Below, one piece after another: positions 44,979-56,690 of a stretch of DNA of 64,000 nucleotides; the stretch's first letter is position 1, and each line of letters starts with the position of its first letter. The stretch spans positions 12,511,553 through 12,575,552 of the forward strand of contig JASFXZ010000009.1 in assembly GCA_032209605.1 (NCBI GenBank), in the 5' to 3' direction. Made by a program: the position numbers and the translations under genes. Below the pieces are notes generated by a model that saw only the letters and a list, made by a program, of their open reading frames with translations, made no database searches and was not told the DNA's origin. This stretch comes from Mactromeris polynyma (taxonomy: Eukaryota > Mollusca > Bivalvia > Venerida > Mactridae).

Positions 44979-45790
44979 TTTTTTGTCACTCATGGTGCTA
45001 GACTAGTCAGGCCCTTTTAACTTTTTTGTCTCTGATGCTAGACCAGTGAGGCCCTTTTTTATTTTTCAACTCTGATGCTAGACCAGTGAGGCCCTTTTTT
45101 ACTTTTGTCTCTGATGCTAGACCAGTGAGGCCCTTTTTACTTTTGTCTCTGATGCTAGACTAGTGAGACCCTTTTTACTTTTGTCTCTGATGCTAGACCA
45201 GTGAGGCCCTTTTTACTTTTGTCTCTGACGCTAGACCAGTGAGGCCCTTTTTACTTTTGTCTCTGATGCTAGACCAGTGAGGCCCTTTTTACTTTTGTCT
45301 CTGACGCTAGACCAGTGAGGCCCTTTTTACTTTTGTCTCTGATGCTAGACTAGTGAGGCCCTTTTTACTTTTGTCTCTGATGCTAGACTAGTGAGACCCT
45401 TTTTACTTTTGTCTCTGATGCTAGACCAGTGAGGCCCTTTTTACTTTTGTCTCTGACGCTAGACCAGTGAGGCCCTTTTTACTTTTGTCTCTGATGCTAG
45501 ACTAGTGAGGCCCTTTTTACTTTTGTCTCTGATGCTAGACTAGTGAGGCCCTTTTTACTTTTGTCTCTGATGCTAGACTAGTGAGACTCTTTTTACTTTT
45601 GTCTCTGATGCTAGACTAGTGAGGCCCTTTTTAATTTTGTCTCTGACGCTAGACTTGTGAGGCCCTTTTTAATTTTGTCTCTGATGCTAGACTAGTGAGG
45701 CCCTTTTTACTTTTTCGAACCCTTTTGATAGATTAATGAGGCCCTTTTTAATTTTGTCTCTGATTGTAGACTAAAAAGGACCTTCCTAGT
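44979..45790. repeat. 38-bp minisatellite, about 21 copies
   Basis: Unit CTAGACCAGTGAGGCCCTTT plus TTACTTTTGTCTCTGATG. Variants GACTAGTGAGG, GACTAGTGAGACC and GACGCTAG recur in similar order (compare 45151-45320 with 45380-45500), so blocks of several units have been duplicated. The first unit and the last three are diverged, as expected at array edges. Confidence 0.97.
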
Positions 45791-46429
45791 CTTCAAATAT
45801 TTCCACCATGTGGATAATCAAATGATTGCTTTACATTCCAAAGTCATTCAAATTTACAGAAGTAATCAAGAAATATTACTTCATCAGATAAAGTAAAATA
45901 CCTTAATACTTTGGTATTATGACCAAACTTCATTCATGACTTCAGCATTACACATTTAAGTCATTACAATGCAGTAGAATCTGCAATGCTTCTATAACTG
46001 GAAACAATTTACATTTTAAGGTAAGAGATAAATATCAAATGCATAATTGTATATTGTTAAAAGCCTCAGCATTGCTAGAACAGAATCTCGCATCTTGCAC
46101 ATCATTATCAGTAATTCTGCTTGAATCCACATTTAACTCCAATATCAGCACTAAATCTGATTCATTCAAAGCTAGCACTAAATAAAAGAGGACCATGATG
46201 GTCCCGTATTGCTCCACTGAGTACTGGAAGATTTAGATGTAATTCATACAGACAGACAATCATTCTGATCCGGACTCATACACATGTTAGGTATATCAGG
46301 TAAAGTGGCCTATAGAGTATTAACAAGGCTCTTTCTATGATTTAACCTTGGAACATAGTTTTTGATCCAAAATGAGCCAGTGTCAAAATGGATCTATATT
46401 TCATTATGAGGAAAAAATTTGGGTTCTGG
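45791..46429. other. AT-rich stretch without recognisable feature
   Basis: Nothing noted. Confidence 0.4.
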
Positions 46430-46640
46430 AGTGTCAACAAAGGTTCTCAATAACTTGACCTGGTGACCTATAATTAAGGCAAACATTACAGCCAAGTTTA
46501 AGATTAATAGGGCTAAATTTGTGACCTCAATGTTGTTAATTATCCAACAGTTGACAACAGGTGACAATAGATGCCAGACACTGGGTGATCAGAATTGCTT
46601 AGCTTGAGCACTTCATGTCTTGTGCTCAGGTGAGCTGAAA
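46430..46640 (+). mobile_element. degenerate interspersed repeat with TGAGCAC/GTGCTCA 3' hairpin
   Basis: Starts near AACTTGACCTGGTGACCTA and ends GATGCCAGACACTGGGTGAT, TTGAGCACTTCATGTCTTGT, GCTCAGGTGAGCT. TGAGCAC and GTGCTCA make a seven-base stem. The ending is shared with 4060-4089. From memory this is a widespread bivalve repeat. Confidence 0.6.
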
Positions 46641-46837
46641 TATTAGAACAAGCGCTGACGTCTAACGTTGCAAAAACTGAGTACGAATAGTGAAGGATAG
46701 TGCAAGAAATGAAAACAGCATTTGATAATGAATGTTCAGCAAACATCAACAGCACTGAAATAGAGGCAAACACTGAAATAGTATTAGAGATGTCACTAGT
46801 AAGTGACTAATGCTCCTACGTTGAGTCCCTTGCCTAT

Positions 46838-47028
46838 AACCTTGACCTTGGCGGTATGGATCGACTCCAGATTGTGACCTTGACCTTAGTGGTATGGACC
46901 AGACTTCAGATTATGACCTTGACCTTGGTGGTGCAGACCTGATTCCAGATTGTTAACTTGACCTTAGTGGTATGGACCTAACCCTAGCCGTTGACCTTGG
47001 AGGTACGAACCTGACTCCAAGTTTGTGG
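46838..47028. repeat. 38-39-bp degenerate repeat with TGACCTTGACCTT, about 5 copies
   Basis: TGACCTTGACCTT or close variants lie at 46839, 46875, 46914, 46954 and 46989. Between them are GTGGTATGGACC and CCAGATT spacers. The reverse complement contains TCAAGGTCA, the extended half-site bound by ERR/NR5A-type nuclear receptors. Copies are 70-90 percent alike by eye. Confidence 0.85.
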
Positions 47029-47200
47029 TAAAACCTACCCATCATGCTCAACATATGTGTTAAGTTTCATTGAAATCCGCTGAACAGTTTTAAAGCTATA
47101 TTTGAGACAGGAAATGCTTCTGACCGATTGCTTCAAACAAACTGAAGTAATCTGAATGAACGGATGGACAAACTTAGGCAGTAACAAACTAACTGAGAGG
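47029..47200 (+). mobile_element. interspersed repeat (TTAAGTTTCATTGAAATCCG type)
   Basis: GCTCAACATATGTGTTAAGT, TTCATTGAAATCCGCTGAAC and GAACGGATGGACAAACT follow each other as in a bivalve repeat recalled from memory. It probably forms one composite element with the preceding repeat. Confidence 0.5.
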
Positions 47201-47849
47201 TGGATTATTACTTTATACATAGGAATGCATAAAACTTGAGTTAGCATTAGATTAGAAAGAGGAGCAGACATTGAAGAAAACAATCAAACTATGGACAAAG
47301 GCACCAAACATAAAACCAGCATAAGGAAATCAAGAAATCAAGTCAGTTCCTTGTACGGTATCCTTAGACAGCATAAAATTTATGTGCCAGATTATTGAAT
47401 ACAGTCAATGAAAATCTGTTCTGTATATGATCAAACTTTGGGGCCTTTGAAACTTTTGTGGGAGACAATTATGTTCAATTAGTGGCTGCCACAGGCATAA
47501 TAAATGGACTTCTTGATAAAAAATACTTCCTAGAGGCAATTATGATCTGCAATACAATATTGAGTAACTTTTTTTATATTTTGGGGGATGTGGTATTCAA
47601 ATTAATATTTTTAATGTAATTTCTGGCAATATGTGAATTGCAATATGTGAATTGCATCCGCATTCAAGCTTACATAATGATGTGCTTCCAACATTTCTGT
47701 TTTCTTCTGATCAACTTGTTTTGTTTTTCATACCACTCTTTCACTGAATTTTGCCAAGTTAGATCTTTTAATTAATACAAAAATATTAGTTCATTAACTG
47801 AATTTTACATCTTATATAACAGTCAACGTGCCGACCATGATAGTCTTGT

Positions 47850-48703
47850 TTTGCTCACCTGTTGATTCAAGAGAAAGTTTGCAACACGCCCAAGATTTCA
47901 TTCATAAAGACCAACATTCCAACCAGTTTTTATGTGGATAGGTAGAAATTGTCTCCTCCAGAGTGTTAACAAATGTTTACTTTGATTCATCATAGTGATC
48001 CAGTTCTTGACAAGACGACCCAGTCTCAAACTTTTCTTTGATTTCGTAAAGGCAAACATTCTGACCAATACTCAGACCAGACAAAAAATTAGGCCTGAAC
48101 AAAGTGTTTCCATGACATCACCTAGTTACGTAGTTCTTTCTTCCCAAAATAATTTCGAATTCGATCTAGATAATACAACAACAAAAATTCTGACCCCATT
48201 TTCTGCTAATCAAGTACTTACATTCAGCATCAACAGCGTATACAAAAAAAATTCTAACTAAAACAGGTGACCTTGACCTCAATATCATGAATACAAAGAT
48301 TCTGACCAAATACCAAAAAATGAGATACAAAATTTTGTCACAAGATTTTCATCCAGGTTTCTCTGTAATTTGACTTAGTTTTTGATCCCATATGACCTAA
48401 TTTCTATTTTTCCTAGATGCTGTATTGACAAACATTCTGACCAAGTAGATCTAGTAGATAATTTTGTCACTGGAAGTCTTACAAAGTTGCTCTATGATTT
48501 GACCTAGTGAACTTATCATTGACCTTATTACCAGTGATCCAATATCAGGCATATGCAAGGTTCTACTGCAGTAAATATTCTGACCAAGTTTAAAGAAGAT
48601 TGAGCCACTATTGTGACCATCAACTGTAAACAAACCAATTATGGTCAACAGACATACAACAGAAATGAATGATTAACATCAACAATTCATGCTCAGATGA
48701 GCT
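47850..48703. mobile_element. degenerate element of ~130-bp AACATTCTGACCA units with inverted GCTCACCTG ends
   Basis: ATTCTGACCA-type blocks recur near 47915, 48056, 48184, 48296, 48432 and 48577, about 110-145 bp apart, linked by TGACCTAGTTTTTGATCCCA-like text. The left border TTTTGCTCACCTG and the right border TGCTCAGATGAGCT are inverted. This matches, from memory, a bivalve repeat of variable unit number. The 88-codon frame at 47995-48261 is within it. Confidence 0.6.
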
Positions 48704-49142
48704 ACGAGTGTGTTCCAATAACTATGCTTGTGGGAAAGAACACAAAAGTACAATATACACTTGATATCTGCATTCCTGTATGGTGCACCTGTTCATGCAC
48801 ACCGCATGCATCATTCTGCTCATTAACCTTCACAGCTGACAACTGGCAGGAAATACCAAGCCTTAATGTCCATGGTATGGGGAATCAATTAAAGAGATAA
48901 ATTAGTGCATGAAGCTGATTAACAAACATATCAATCAGACAAAACAGCAACTACTGGGACATGGTGGTTGATTCCTGAACATTTGAGAACTTCCTACCTG
49001 ACAGAACAAAAGTCGAATTACCACTCAGATAGATTCTAAATATTGATAGAAGGAATGACAGAAATCACAACATAGGAGAGAGAAAATGTTGGGCTGCTAA
49101 GTTGTTCCCCAAGTTTCACTGCTGCACAATGGCCTTTGTAAT

Positions 49143-49155
49143 CCCCCCCCCCCCC
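49143..49155. repeat. C13 homopolymer
   Basis: Thirteen C in a row followed by TCTCATC. Similar G tracts lie at 9626-9636 (11 G) and 63404-63416 (13 G). Confidence 0.95.
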
Positions 49156-49164
49156 TCTCATCTT

Positions 49165-49580
49165 GTTTTATTTCTAGGGATGCCAACGAATATTCGGATA
49201 TTCAATATTCGTTTGTATGATCAAATATTCATTCGAATATTCAATAAAATATATATATCAATGTAAAAGTTGAATGCAAGTGTATTAAATTTCAATGATG
49301 GGCATTAATGCATTTAATGACATTTTATGCCTGAAATAATATTTACAGGCGTTAATTGACGTGTCATGTTGAATATTTGGGGGGCAAGAGAGATATAACA
49401 CTCTGGTGATTACAGTAAGGCCCTGAAATTATTAGTAATCCCGGGGATCGATCAGTTTAAAACACAAAGTTGATAAGCGTAAACTAAAAGTTAAACTTAG
49501 ATTTTCAAATGTATTATTATTAAATAAGAAGGTCGAATGTTTGAATATCCGTTCGGAAGGTTGACTGAATATTTGCAAAT
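49165..49580. mobile_element. possible element with ATTCGAATATTC-type inverted ends
   Basis: GATGCCAACGAATATTCGGA with more ATATTCG words (49178-49245) faces GTCGAATGTTTGAATATCCG and TTCGG (49532-49557). The words are palindromic themselves, so an inverted pair is not proven. Confidence 0.3.
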
Positions 49581-49742
49581 TTTATTAACATCTTTACTAT
49601 AATAAGAATGCAGCAGCAAAAATAACATTTCAACATTTTAAAGTTTTGAATTTCATTCCTATTGTGTTTATGAATAAGGTCCCTGGTTTGTGAATGTGGT
49701 CCTTAATCCTACAATTCGCTCTCATTTTCTTACGTATTATAA

Positions 49743-49780
49743 GATATATATATATTGTATATATATATAATGTATAATAT
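49743..49780. repeat. AT dinucleotide tract
   Basis: GATATATATATATTGTATATATATATAATGTATAATAT-like AT run with two interruptions. Confidence 0.85.
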
Positions 49781-50771
49781 AGCCTTATAATATTTTTTTT
49801 AATTTATTACTCAACCAGTTTCACAAAGATCATCAGGTTTGTTATTTAGAATTTAAAAGGACGCCACTCAAGGTGATGTCAAAACTACTGTTTTGTGAAA
49901 CTCCTTCACGATTTGATAATATATTTATATATTTATAGAGTTAATTGGAATTAGAAACAGAAAATATTCTGTTTGTCAAATTTGCCTCACTGTTTCCAGC
50001 TATTATCCTAGTTAATATGACTCACAGTTATTCAATGAAAAAAGTCTAGCACAATTTCTTCAGGAGAAATGGATAATTTTGGATAAAACAATTGAACTAT
50101 AGTAATTAAATACACTTAACGTTAATAAATTAGATCATTTAACTGCAAAACCAATTTTTGTGAATGGGAGAAATTTTGACAGAAGAGTAATTATAAATTC
50201 TGTGTGAAAAATATAAAGTCAGAGAATGTTAGAATTTTTTTCATTGATTTTGTTGACTTAATGATACAGATATGATATAACCATATGGAGAACTCCCGCA
50301 TGAGCAAACTGAACTTGAAAACAAGATAATTGTGCTAGACATTATCAGGCGGAACAACAGCAGAACCAATTGTTGTAACATAAATATTTAAGACAAGGCT
50401 TTACCCTCGTCCTAGTTTATCCTATTGGGACACATCAAAGTATAAACTATGTCCATTATGAATATTTCATAACAAAAGGTATCAAACTATAAAATTAATT
50501 GCACATAAAGGCTTTATACTGTCTATTTTACTTCAAGCAACATAAATATCAAAGCAGCAAATCTAGGAAACAAGTAGAAACAAGCTTGATATTCATGTTT
50601 GTATCTTGTCCAATTTGATTATGTAATTGTACACCCGGTCAGTTAAATGAGTGCGACCACGACAAAACCTTGGACATTGGATATGACGTCGAGTATTTCC
50701 CAATCAAAGTTTTGACGTCACAAACTAAGCGCTTCATCTGGAGATCTTTCGGAGGCTTAATACATAATTCC
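49781..50771. other. AT-rich stretch ending in a CRE-bearing GC-richer patch
   Basis: The patch 50630-50760 holds GATATGACGTCG and a full TGACGTCA (50713-50720) 26 bp apart, and is richer in CpG than its surroundings. No gene start is recognised next to it. Confidence 0.4.
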
Positions 50772-51009
50772 CACATCTACAATATTTACCTCCCTTGCTC
50801 TTACCTGTCGGCCATTTCAACAGGCAAAACTGATAAGCCCTTATAGGAGTAATTTCAAAATATGTGATAATTGCGAAAATACCAAGTTATTTTTTATACA
50901 TCGGATTAGTTTATGATCGTTTACATTATATTCCCCATAAACTTTAAGGAAATTTGCCTATCAAAATGGCCGACATTTCAGAACAAGGGAGGTAAATATT
51001 GTAGATGTG
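50772..51009. mobile_element. MITE with 26-bp perfect inverted ends
   Basis: CACATCTACAATATTTACCT (and CCCTTG, 50772-50797) is the exact reverse complement of 50984-51009. Similarity continues inward through TGTCGGCCATTT and AGGCAAA to about 60 bp. A truncated relative lies at 25158-25408. Flanks AATTCC and AGAACT give no clear target duplication. Confidence 0.9.
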
Positions 51010-51924
51010 AGAACTCTGTATTGTGATTTATAGATTTGCACAAACGAGGAAATACAGAACAGTATTGCATAATTTGTTTTCGTCCATTTGAAGAGCAGAC
51101 AATATTTTTAAGAATTATGTACATTATGATGCAACAACATCATTTTGTAGCTTACTTATGCATCTTGTTATTTTGGTATTAAATGAAAGTTGAAACATAA
51201 TATCATATCTGTTAGAACAGGTTAACACCTGATAATAGACTCACTGGTCACAAACCGAGGGTTTGCCATGGCACAACAACTCATAAATGTCACATGCCTA
51301 CTTGTGCTTTGTAATTTGTGGCATTTCCGGCTCACCTTCTTCATTCAAATGAAATAAATATATAGTCAAACTATACACATACACTGAAATATATATTCAT
51401 TTTTGGACAATCATTAAAACCTGGTTAAAATATACTGTATAGTAACATTAAATTAAAGTCTTTATTCATTGAGATCACACATTGGGCCCCATGCGTTCAT
51501 TACAAGCAAAGACAAGCCTATATATACAATTGTGCATATGGCATTAGTCAGCAAAACTGTTATCCCTAAGCCAGCCAACTGGTCAATGTAGGGATAACAT
51601 TAATATTTCAAGTTTTCTAATCTGATAATGATGAGCACTAAGTACCCAATTAACCCCAAACAAACATGCGAGATTATACCAAGTACTATTTTATAGATAC
51701 CTAATTAGTGAAGATTAGGAAATTCCCAGGCCGTGAGGTTATCACTCCGAATAGATAGTGACAGCTAGTTTTCATTTTTTGAGAGATTACAGGTTCTCTG
51801 TTTTGGCATTCTTTGCAATATTAAACCAAAAATCTGGTTACTTGATAAAATCCTATGGAAGAGGAACGTCAAACATTCTCTACATTTTGTCAGGACACAG
51901 AGCATGGAGGTTTAGCAATTCATG
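51010..51924. other. AT-rich stretch without recognisable feature
   Basis: The 70-codon frame at 51758-51970 runs into the MITE and is not supported. Confidence 0.4.
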
Positions 51925-52104
51925 TACAGTCGCACCTCGTTCATTCAAATTCATCGGGTCCGAAATTTAATTTTCGAATAATACATGGTTTCAAAGAACC
52001 CATTTCAGTCAGAGTATAAGCAGATATATACGGACCCAATATTTATTTCGGATGATACTGTGTATTCAGATAAAAGGTTGCCATATAAACAAGGTCTGAC
52101 TGTA
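51925..52104 (+). mobile_element. Tigger/pogo-like MITE, + copy 2
   Basis: Starts TACAGTCGCACCTCGTTCAT and ends AACAAGGTCTGACTGTA. Inside are TTCATCGGGTCCGAAATTTA and CGAATAATACATGGTTTC. It is 180 bp, collinear with 28727-28911, with TA at both borders. Confidence 0.75.
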
Positions 52105-53102
52105 GTTCACTTTCAGTGGTTTGGATTTGAGCATTGCATTTCAGCCTTTACACGTTTATCCGAATAAAAATAAAGGTTTGTGTCACATTTAAAAGTGAAA
52201 TACCATCATCCCTGACCTGAAAATACGTACATGGTATAATCTGACTCAAACCATACTATATGTCACACAACACAGTGCAGCATAAAGAGTTTATAACAAT
52301 TTATGTTGAAACCACCATATTCTACTTGATTCATACATTGCAATGTTGAACTTCCAAGGAAGGACGAAAATCCAACTATAAAAAGGTCGCTTACAAAAAT
52401 AATAAAATACGAGAACAGAGTCGAAAAATGTATAAATAAACAGACACTAATGTAGCATTTTTTTCAACCATTTTCAGTTCAAGCACTTGTGACAAAGAAG
52501 TAAGGAAAGAATATTTGTTTATATTCATGCATAACCCCGTAACCTACACATGGCAAGCCAATATATCTGACTCATGAAAAAATCAAGGTTGGCTTAATTA
52601 GTTTAGCAGAACAAGACCTTCTTTCTTAGCTGCTTCTTCAGTTAAACATTTGACGTGCATCCAAGAACATTTCCTCCTACTGCAACACAAACCATTAAAT
52701 GATTTTTCAGACAAGGTTTCAACAGGTATTTAGAATCAACAAGCTTCACTTCAATAAATAATAAAGCACTAAAAGATGGTTCCACTTTATGCAATCAAGT
52801 AATAGCACGTAGGAGATTTATTTATTTCAAGGTTAACCCAACAACAGCAGCCATGGCAACATTATCCAGCAACAATTACTCCACTGAACACTAACAACCA
52901 CTCAAGCAATGAGTACTTACTACAATTATTTACTCCTACACTACAAAAGCAACTTGGTAACTCTTCAAAAATACCATTGTAATTACGTCTTGGAGTCAAG
53001 TGATAGAAATGTATGTTCACAAAGCAGTTTAAGTGCAGCTAGAGTTCCAAGACAACGTCAAATTAGGCAACCATGTTTTGCAGAGACACAGTCAACCAGA
53101 AA
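52105..53102. other. AT-rich stretch; exon-like patch at 52605-52690 rejected
   Basis: Around 52605-52690 both strands show splice-like signals and 25-40-codon open frames, so neither is informative. No repeat is seen. Confidence 0.3.
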
Positions 53103-53640
53103 TTATATAATTTGACAAATTGCTAAAGGTATACAGTATACATGTACATGATCGTCCAATAGTTGTATATATGCTGATAAATTGCTAAAAGAGAGAATAA
53201 GTTGCTACAGGGAACGCCACATACATAAGACAATGCCTCCCCTCACAGACCTCCAGAAAAACAACACTCCATAAAACATCAGGCATTTGAGGAGGTGCAT
53301 GGGCAAATACGCAAGAGAACAGGGGAGAAAGGAATGGCCTGGTCGACCATAAATGTCACCATAGTATAATATGTGGTCAACCAAGACTTGAAGATTTGTC
53401 TATGTTGACAAATTGCTAACGGTGACCTTAATATATATGGTCAACCAAGAGTTATCTATGTTGATACATTGCTAAAGGCGACCATAATATATATGGTCAG
53501 CCAAGAGTTGTCTATGTTGACAAATTGCTAAAGGTGACCACAAGTTATATACTTTGACAAATTGCTAAGGGAAACCAGAGTAAACATGGTTAACCTAAGT
53601 GTATAACAAACTTTGACAAATGCTGACTGCGAACAGATTA
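53103..53640. repeat. degenerate ~57-bp tandem repeat (GACAAATTGCTAAAGG)
   Basis: TTGACAAATTGCTAAAGG-type blocks recur near 53112, 53175, 53406, 53466, 53518 and 53556. Between them are GTGACC, ATATATATGGTCAACCAAGA and GTTGTCTATG. Central copies are clear; outer ones are decayed, and a 140-bp unrelated GC-richer insert (53205-53345) interrupts the array. Confidence 0.75.
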
Positions 53641-54601
53641 ACATTATTAATTTTCTGATGCACTTGTTGGTACCATAGACAAATCAACAGTTTTATAAAT
53701 TCAAACTTTACCCAAACAGCTACCAGAGAAATCAGTAGCTTGATTGGCTGGAAATTGTTTTACACAAAAACAATAATTTGTTTCAGTATTAAAGTTTACT
53801 AGTAATTAAGATTCCAAAAGCAGCACTGTCAGAACATGACATTAGTATCATACATGAAAGAAATACGAAGGAAAGCTTTTAGTCATTGATATATATTTTG
53901 TCACAAGTGATTGTTTACAATGGTTTCAACCACAATTTCAAGGAACAGTTCACTGGAGAGGTATGAATGTTTACACAATTCCATTTTCCTTTTAATGATT
54001 TCTGTCTTAACCATACAGCCTTTTTCACCCCTGTGTGAATGTTAAACCTGAAGCTGTTACAGGGAAACACCCTGACCACTAAAAATTAGACTGCGCACAA
54101 CAAATTTGCGTTTTTCAGGTAAATAAGAGTCAGAATATTGTTGGTGGAAATAGAATTCTGTATCAATAAGAAAGCAAGTCTTTCCACATCTGGAAATGCC
54201 AGGGAATTCATCATTGCCCCCAATTACAATAAACAGCTGTTGTCATGCAGCAAGTGCATCCTCTCATATCTGATAAATTTAATGATAAGCAATTGAAATG
54301 GTACAAACACTGAGGGGGCCACACAGGTCAGAGGGTTAAACAAGGTGAGATATAAACCCTAGGTGCTCCCTGAGATGAGATCAAGGGGTTCATTTACCTC
54401 CTATGATAAAACAAAACTCAAGTTTCATGGCAGAACAATGCCCTGTACTTGTAACATTTTATTCTCCTCAACAAGTGAGCCTATTGGGGCTTAACACCTT
54501 ATAAAATTACATATTTATACCACATTTAAGCTTATATTTCATAGATGGCTTAAGCATTACTTGTAAAGAAGTCATGTTGTTAAATCAAATAGAGCAATAG
54601 G
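53641..54601. other. AT-rich stretch without recognisable feature
   Basis: Nothing seen. Confidence 0.4.
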
Positions 54602-54659
54602 TTCTTCCATTAAATCTTCAATCTTATTCTTTCTTCCATTAAATCTTCAATCTTATTCT
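54602..54659. repeat. perfect 29-bp tandem duplication
   Basis: TTCTTCCATTAAATCTTCAA plus TCTTATTCT occurs twice head to tail. On the minus strand the second copy holds the stop codon of the 74-codon frame at 54639-54863. Confidence 0.95.
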
Positions 54660-54874
54660 GTGCATGTGCTTTTCAAGTTTGATTGGATTCATACGAGTTT
54701 TGGTATTGGCACAAGCTTTTCTGTCTCCGTGAGTCTTCCTCAGTAAGTGAGAAATTACTGGAGGCATATTTTGTATCTTCCCATGCTTATCTGTGTGAGA
54801 GGAAACATTCACACTATTAAGATATTTTTTGTATCTGAGTAGAGTAACTCCACCATCCAGTGTTCAGGAATCAA

Positions 54875-54890
54875 GTGTGTGTGTGTGTGT
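54875..54890. repeat. (GT)8 microsatellite
   Basis: Sixteen bases of GT after TCAA. Confidence 0.95.
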
Positions 54891-55349
54891 TTCTTAATGT
54901 CTGTAACTCCCATCTGTTGTATGGCATTTAGAAGTGTTGTGGCATCAAGTACATAAACACAACAAAAAATCACAAAAATAGGGGGAAAAGTTAACAAATT
55001 ATGTATAACTAAAGGCCTTCTATATTACAATAGAAAATATTATGTATGACTGCAAGCCTTCTATATTACAGGAAGATATGCCGTACTTGTGTTTATTGTA
55101 GTTCTAACAGTCATAGATATATGGCAGAAATTGTCAGAATATATTCTAGGAATGACAATATGTGTTTGTTAAAATGGTTGTATGTATAAACATACCTAGA
55201 AAACAACCAGTGATTTACTATTATCATTCAGCAGTCATCTTCATTATATTTCAACATCAGGCTTTTCCTGAGGAAAAATTAAGACATCAGTTATTATTCT
55301 AAATCTGATAGTCTTACATCAAACTTAGTATAGAGTTTCCTTGTAACTT

Positions 55350-56690
55350 GCGAAACAGTATAGTGGTAAAATCTTCCTTCAAAATCACAGCCAACACAAT
55401 AGATTGAAAATGACTCAGAAAAATTCCCCTTTCCTAGTCCAGTCAATGTGCAAACTTCTGCCTTTGCAAAATACTTGTTTAAATTTCCAGTCAAAGCTAT
55501 AGCCACTGCCTTTGCAAAAAGGCATTTTAAGTCCTGTTAACTGCATATGGTCCTGTCTTGGTAAAGTCCAGCAAAGTGCTTATATAGATCTGCCTTTGAA
55601 AGTTCGCTTTTAAGATTTCAGTCAATTTAATAGCCCTTGCCTTTGCAAAATACCCTTTGACAAGTCCAGTCAATATGAGCTTGATTCTGCACTTGAAAAA
55701 TGCCCTTCTACTTAATCCCAGGCAAACACAGTAGTATTGATCTATCGACTTGCAAAAAGCCCTTTTACCAGACCAGTCAATGTGCAAGCTCCTGTGGAGT
55801 TGAGTTTGTTTACCCACGCCACCGGGATAACCCATATGCCTTTGCAAAGTGCCTTTGATATGAGCAGTCAATGTGCAAACATTCAGCTTTGCAAAATGTC
55901 TTTGATATAAGCAGTCAGTGTGCAAACATTCACCTTTACAAAGTTTGCCTTTTATGTGTGCAGTCAGTGTGCAAACATTCACCTTTGCAAAATGCCTTTG
56001 ATATGTGCAGTCAGTGTGCAAACATTCACCTTTGCAAAATGCCTTTGATATGTGCAGTCAGTGTGCAAACATTCACCTTTGCAAATTGCCCTTTATATGT
56101 GCAGTCAGTGTACAAACATTCACCTTTGCAAAATGCCCTTTATATGTGCAGTCAATGTGCAAACATTCACCTTGGCAAAATGCCCTTTATGTGTGCAGTC
56201 AGTGTGCAAACATTCACCTTTACAAAGTTTGCCTTTCATATGTGCAGTCAGTGTACAAACATTCACCTTTGCAAAATGCCCTTTATATGTGCAGTCAGTG
56301 TGCAAACATTCACCTTTACAAAGTTTGCCTTTTATATGTGCAGTCAGTGTGCAAACATTCACCTTTGCAAAATGCCCTTTATATGTGCAGTCAGTGTGCA
56401 AACATTCACCTTTGCAAATTGCCTTTCATATGTGCAGTCAGTGTGCAAACATTCACCTTTGCAAATTGCCTTTCATATGTGCAGTCAGTGTACAAACATT
56501 CACCTTTGCAAAATGCCCTTTATATGTGCAGTCAGTGTGCAAACATTCACCTTTGCAAAATGCATTTTATATGTGCAGTCAATGTGCAAACATTAACATT
56601 TGCAAAAATGTCCTTTTAAAATTCCAGACATCGCTGTATCTGCTACCTTTGCAAAATGCCCTTTACAAGTTCAGTCAGTGCATTGTATCA
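55350..56690. repeat. 47-bp minisatellite with decayed edges, about 28 units
   Basis: The core unit (55840-56610) is GCCTTTGATATGTGCAGTCA plus GTGTGCAAACATTCACCTTT plus GCAAAAT, with TTATATG and TTACAAAGTTT variants. To the left (55350-55840) and right (56610-56690), diverged 45-50-bp units can still be traced by CCTTTGCAAAA and CAGTCAAT. Forty-seven is not a multiple of three, so each frame cycles through three peptides. The Cys-rich frames of up to 241 codons with CSQCANIHLCK-like text only imitate zinc-binding repeats. Confidence 0.95.

Noticed and set aside
52605..52690. Terminal exon on minus after TTTGTGTTGCAG
   Set aside because: Short frames open in two phases on minus and one on +; chance length.
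53231..53359. GC-richer patch with 42-codon frame on +
   Set aside because: The minus strand is open over the same stretch; the patch simply has fewer stops because of base composition.
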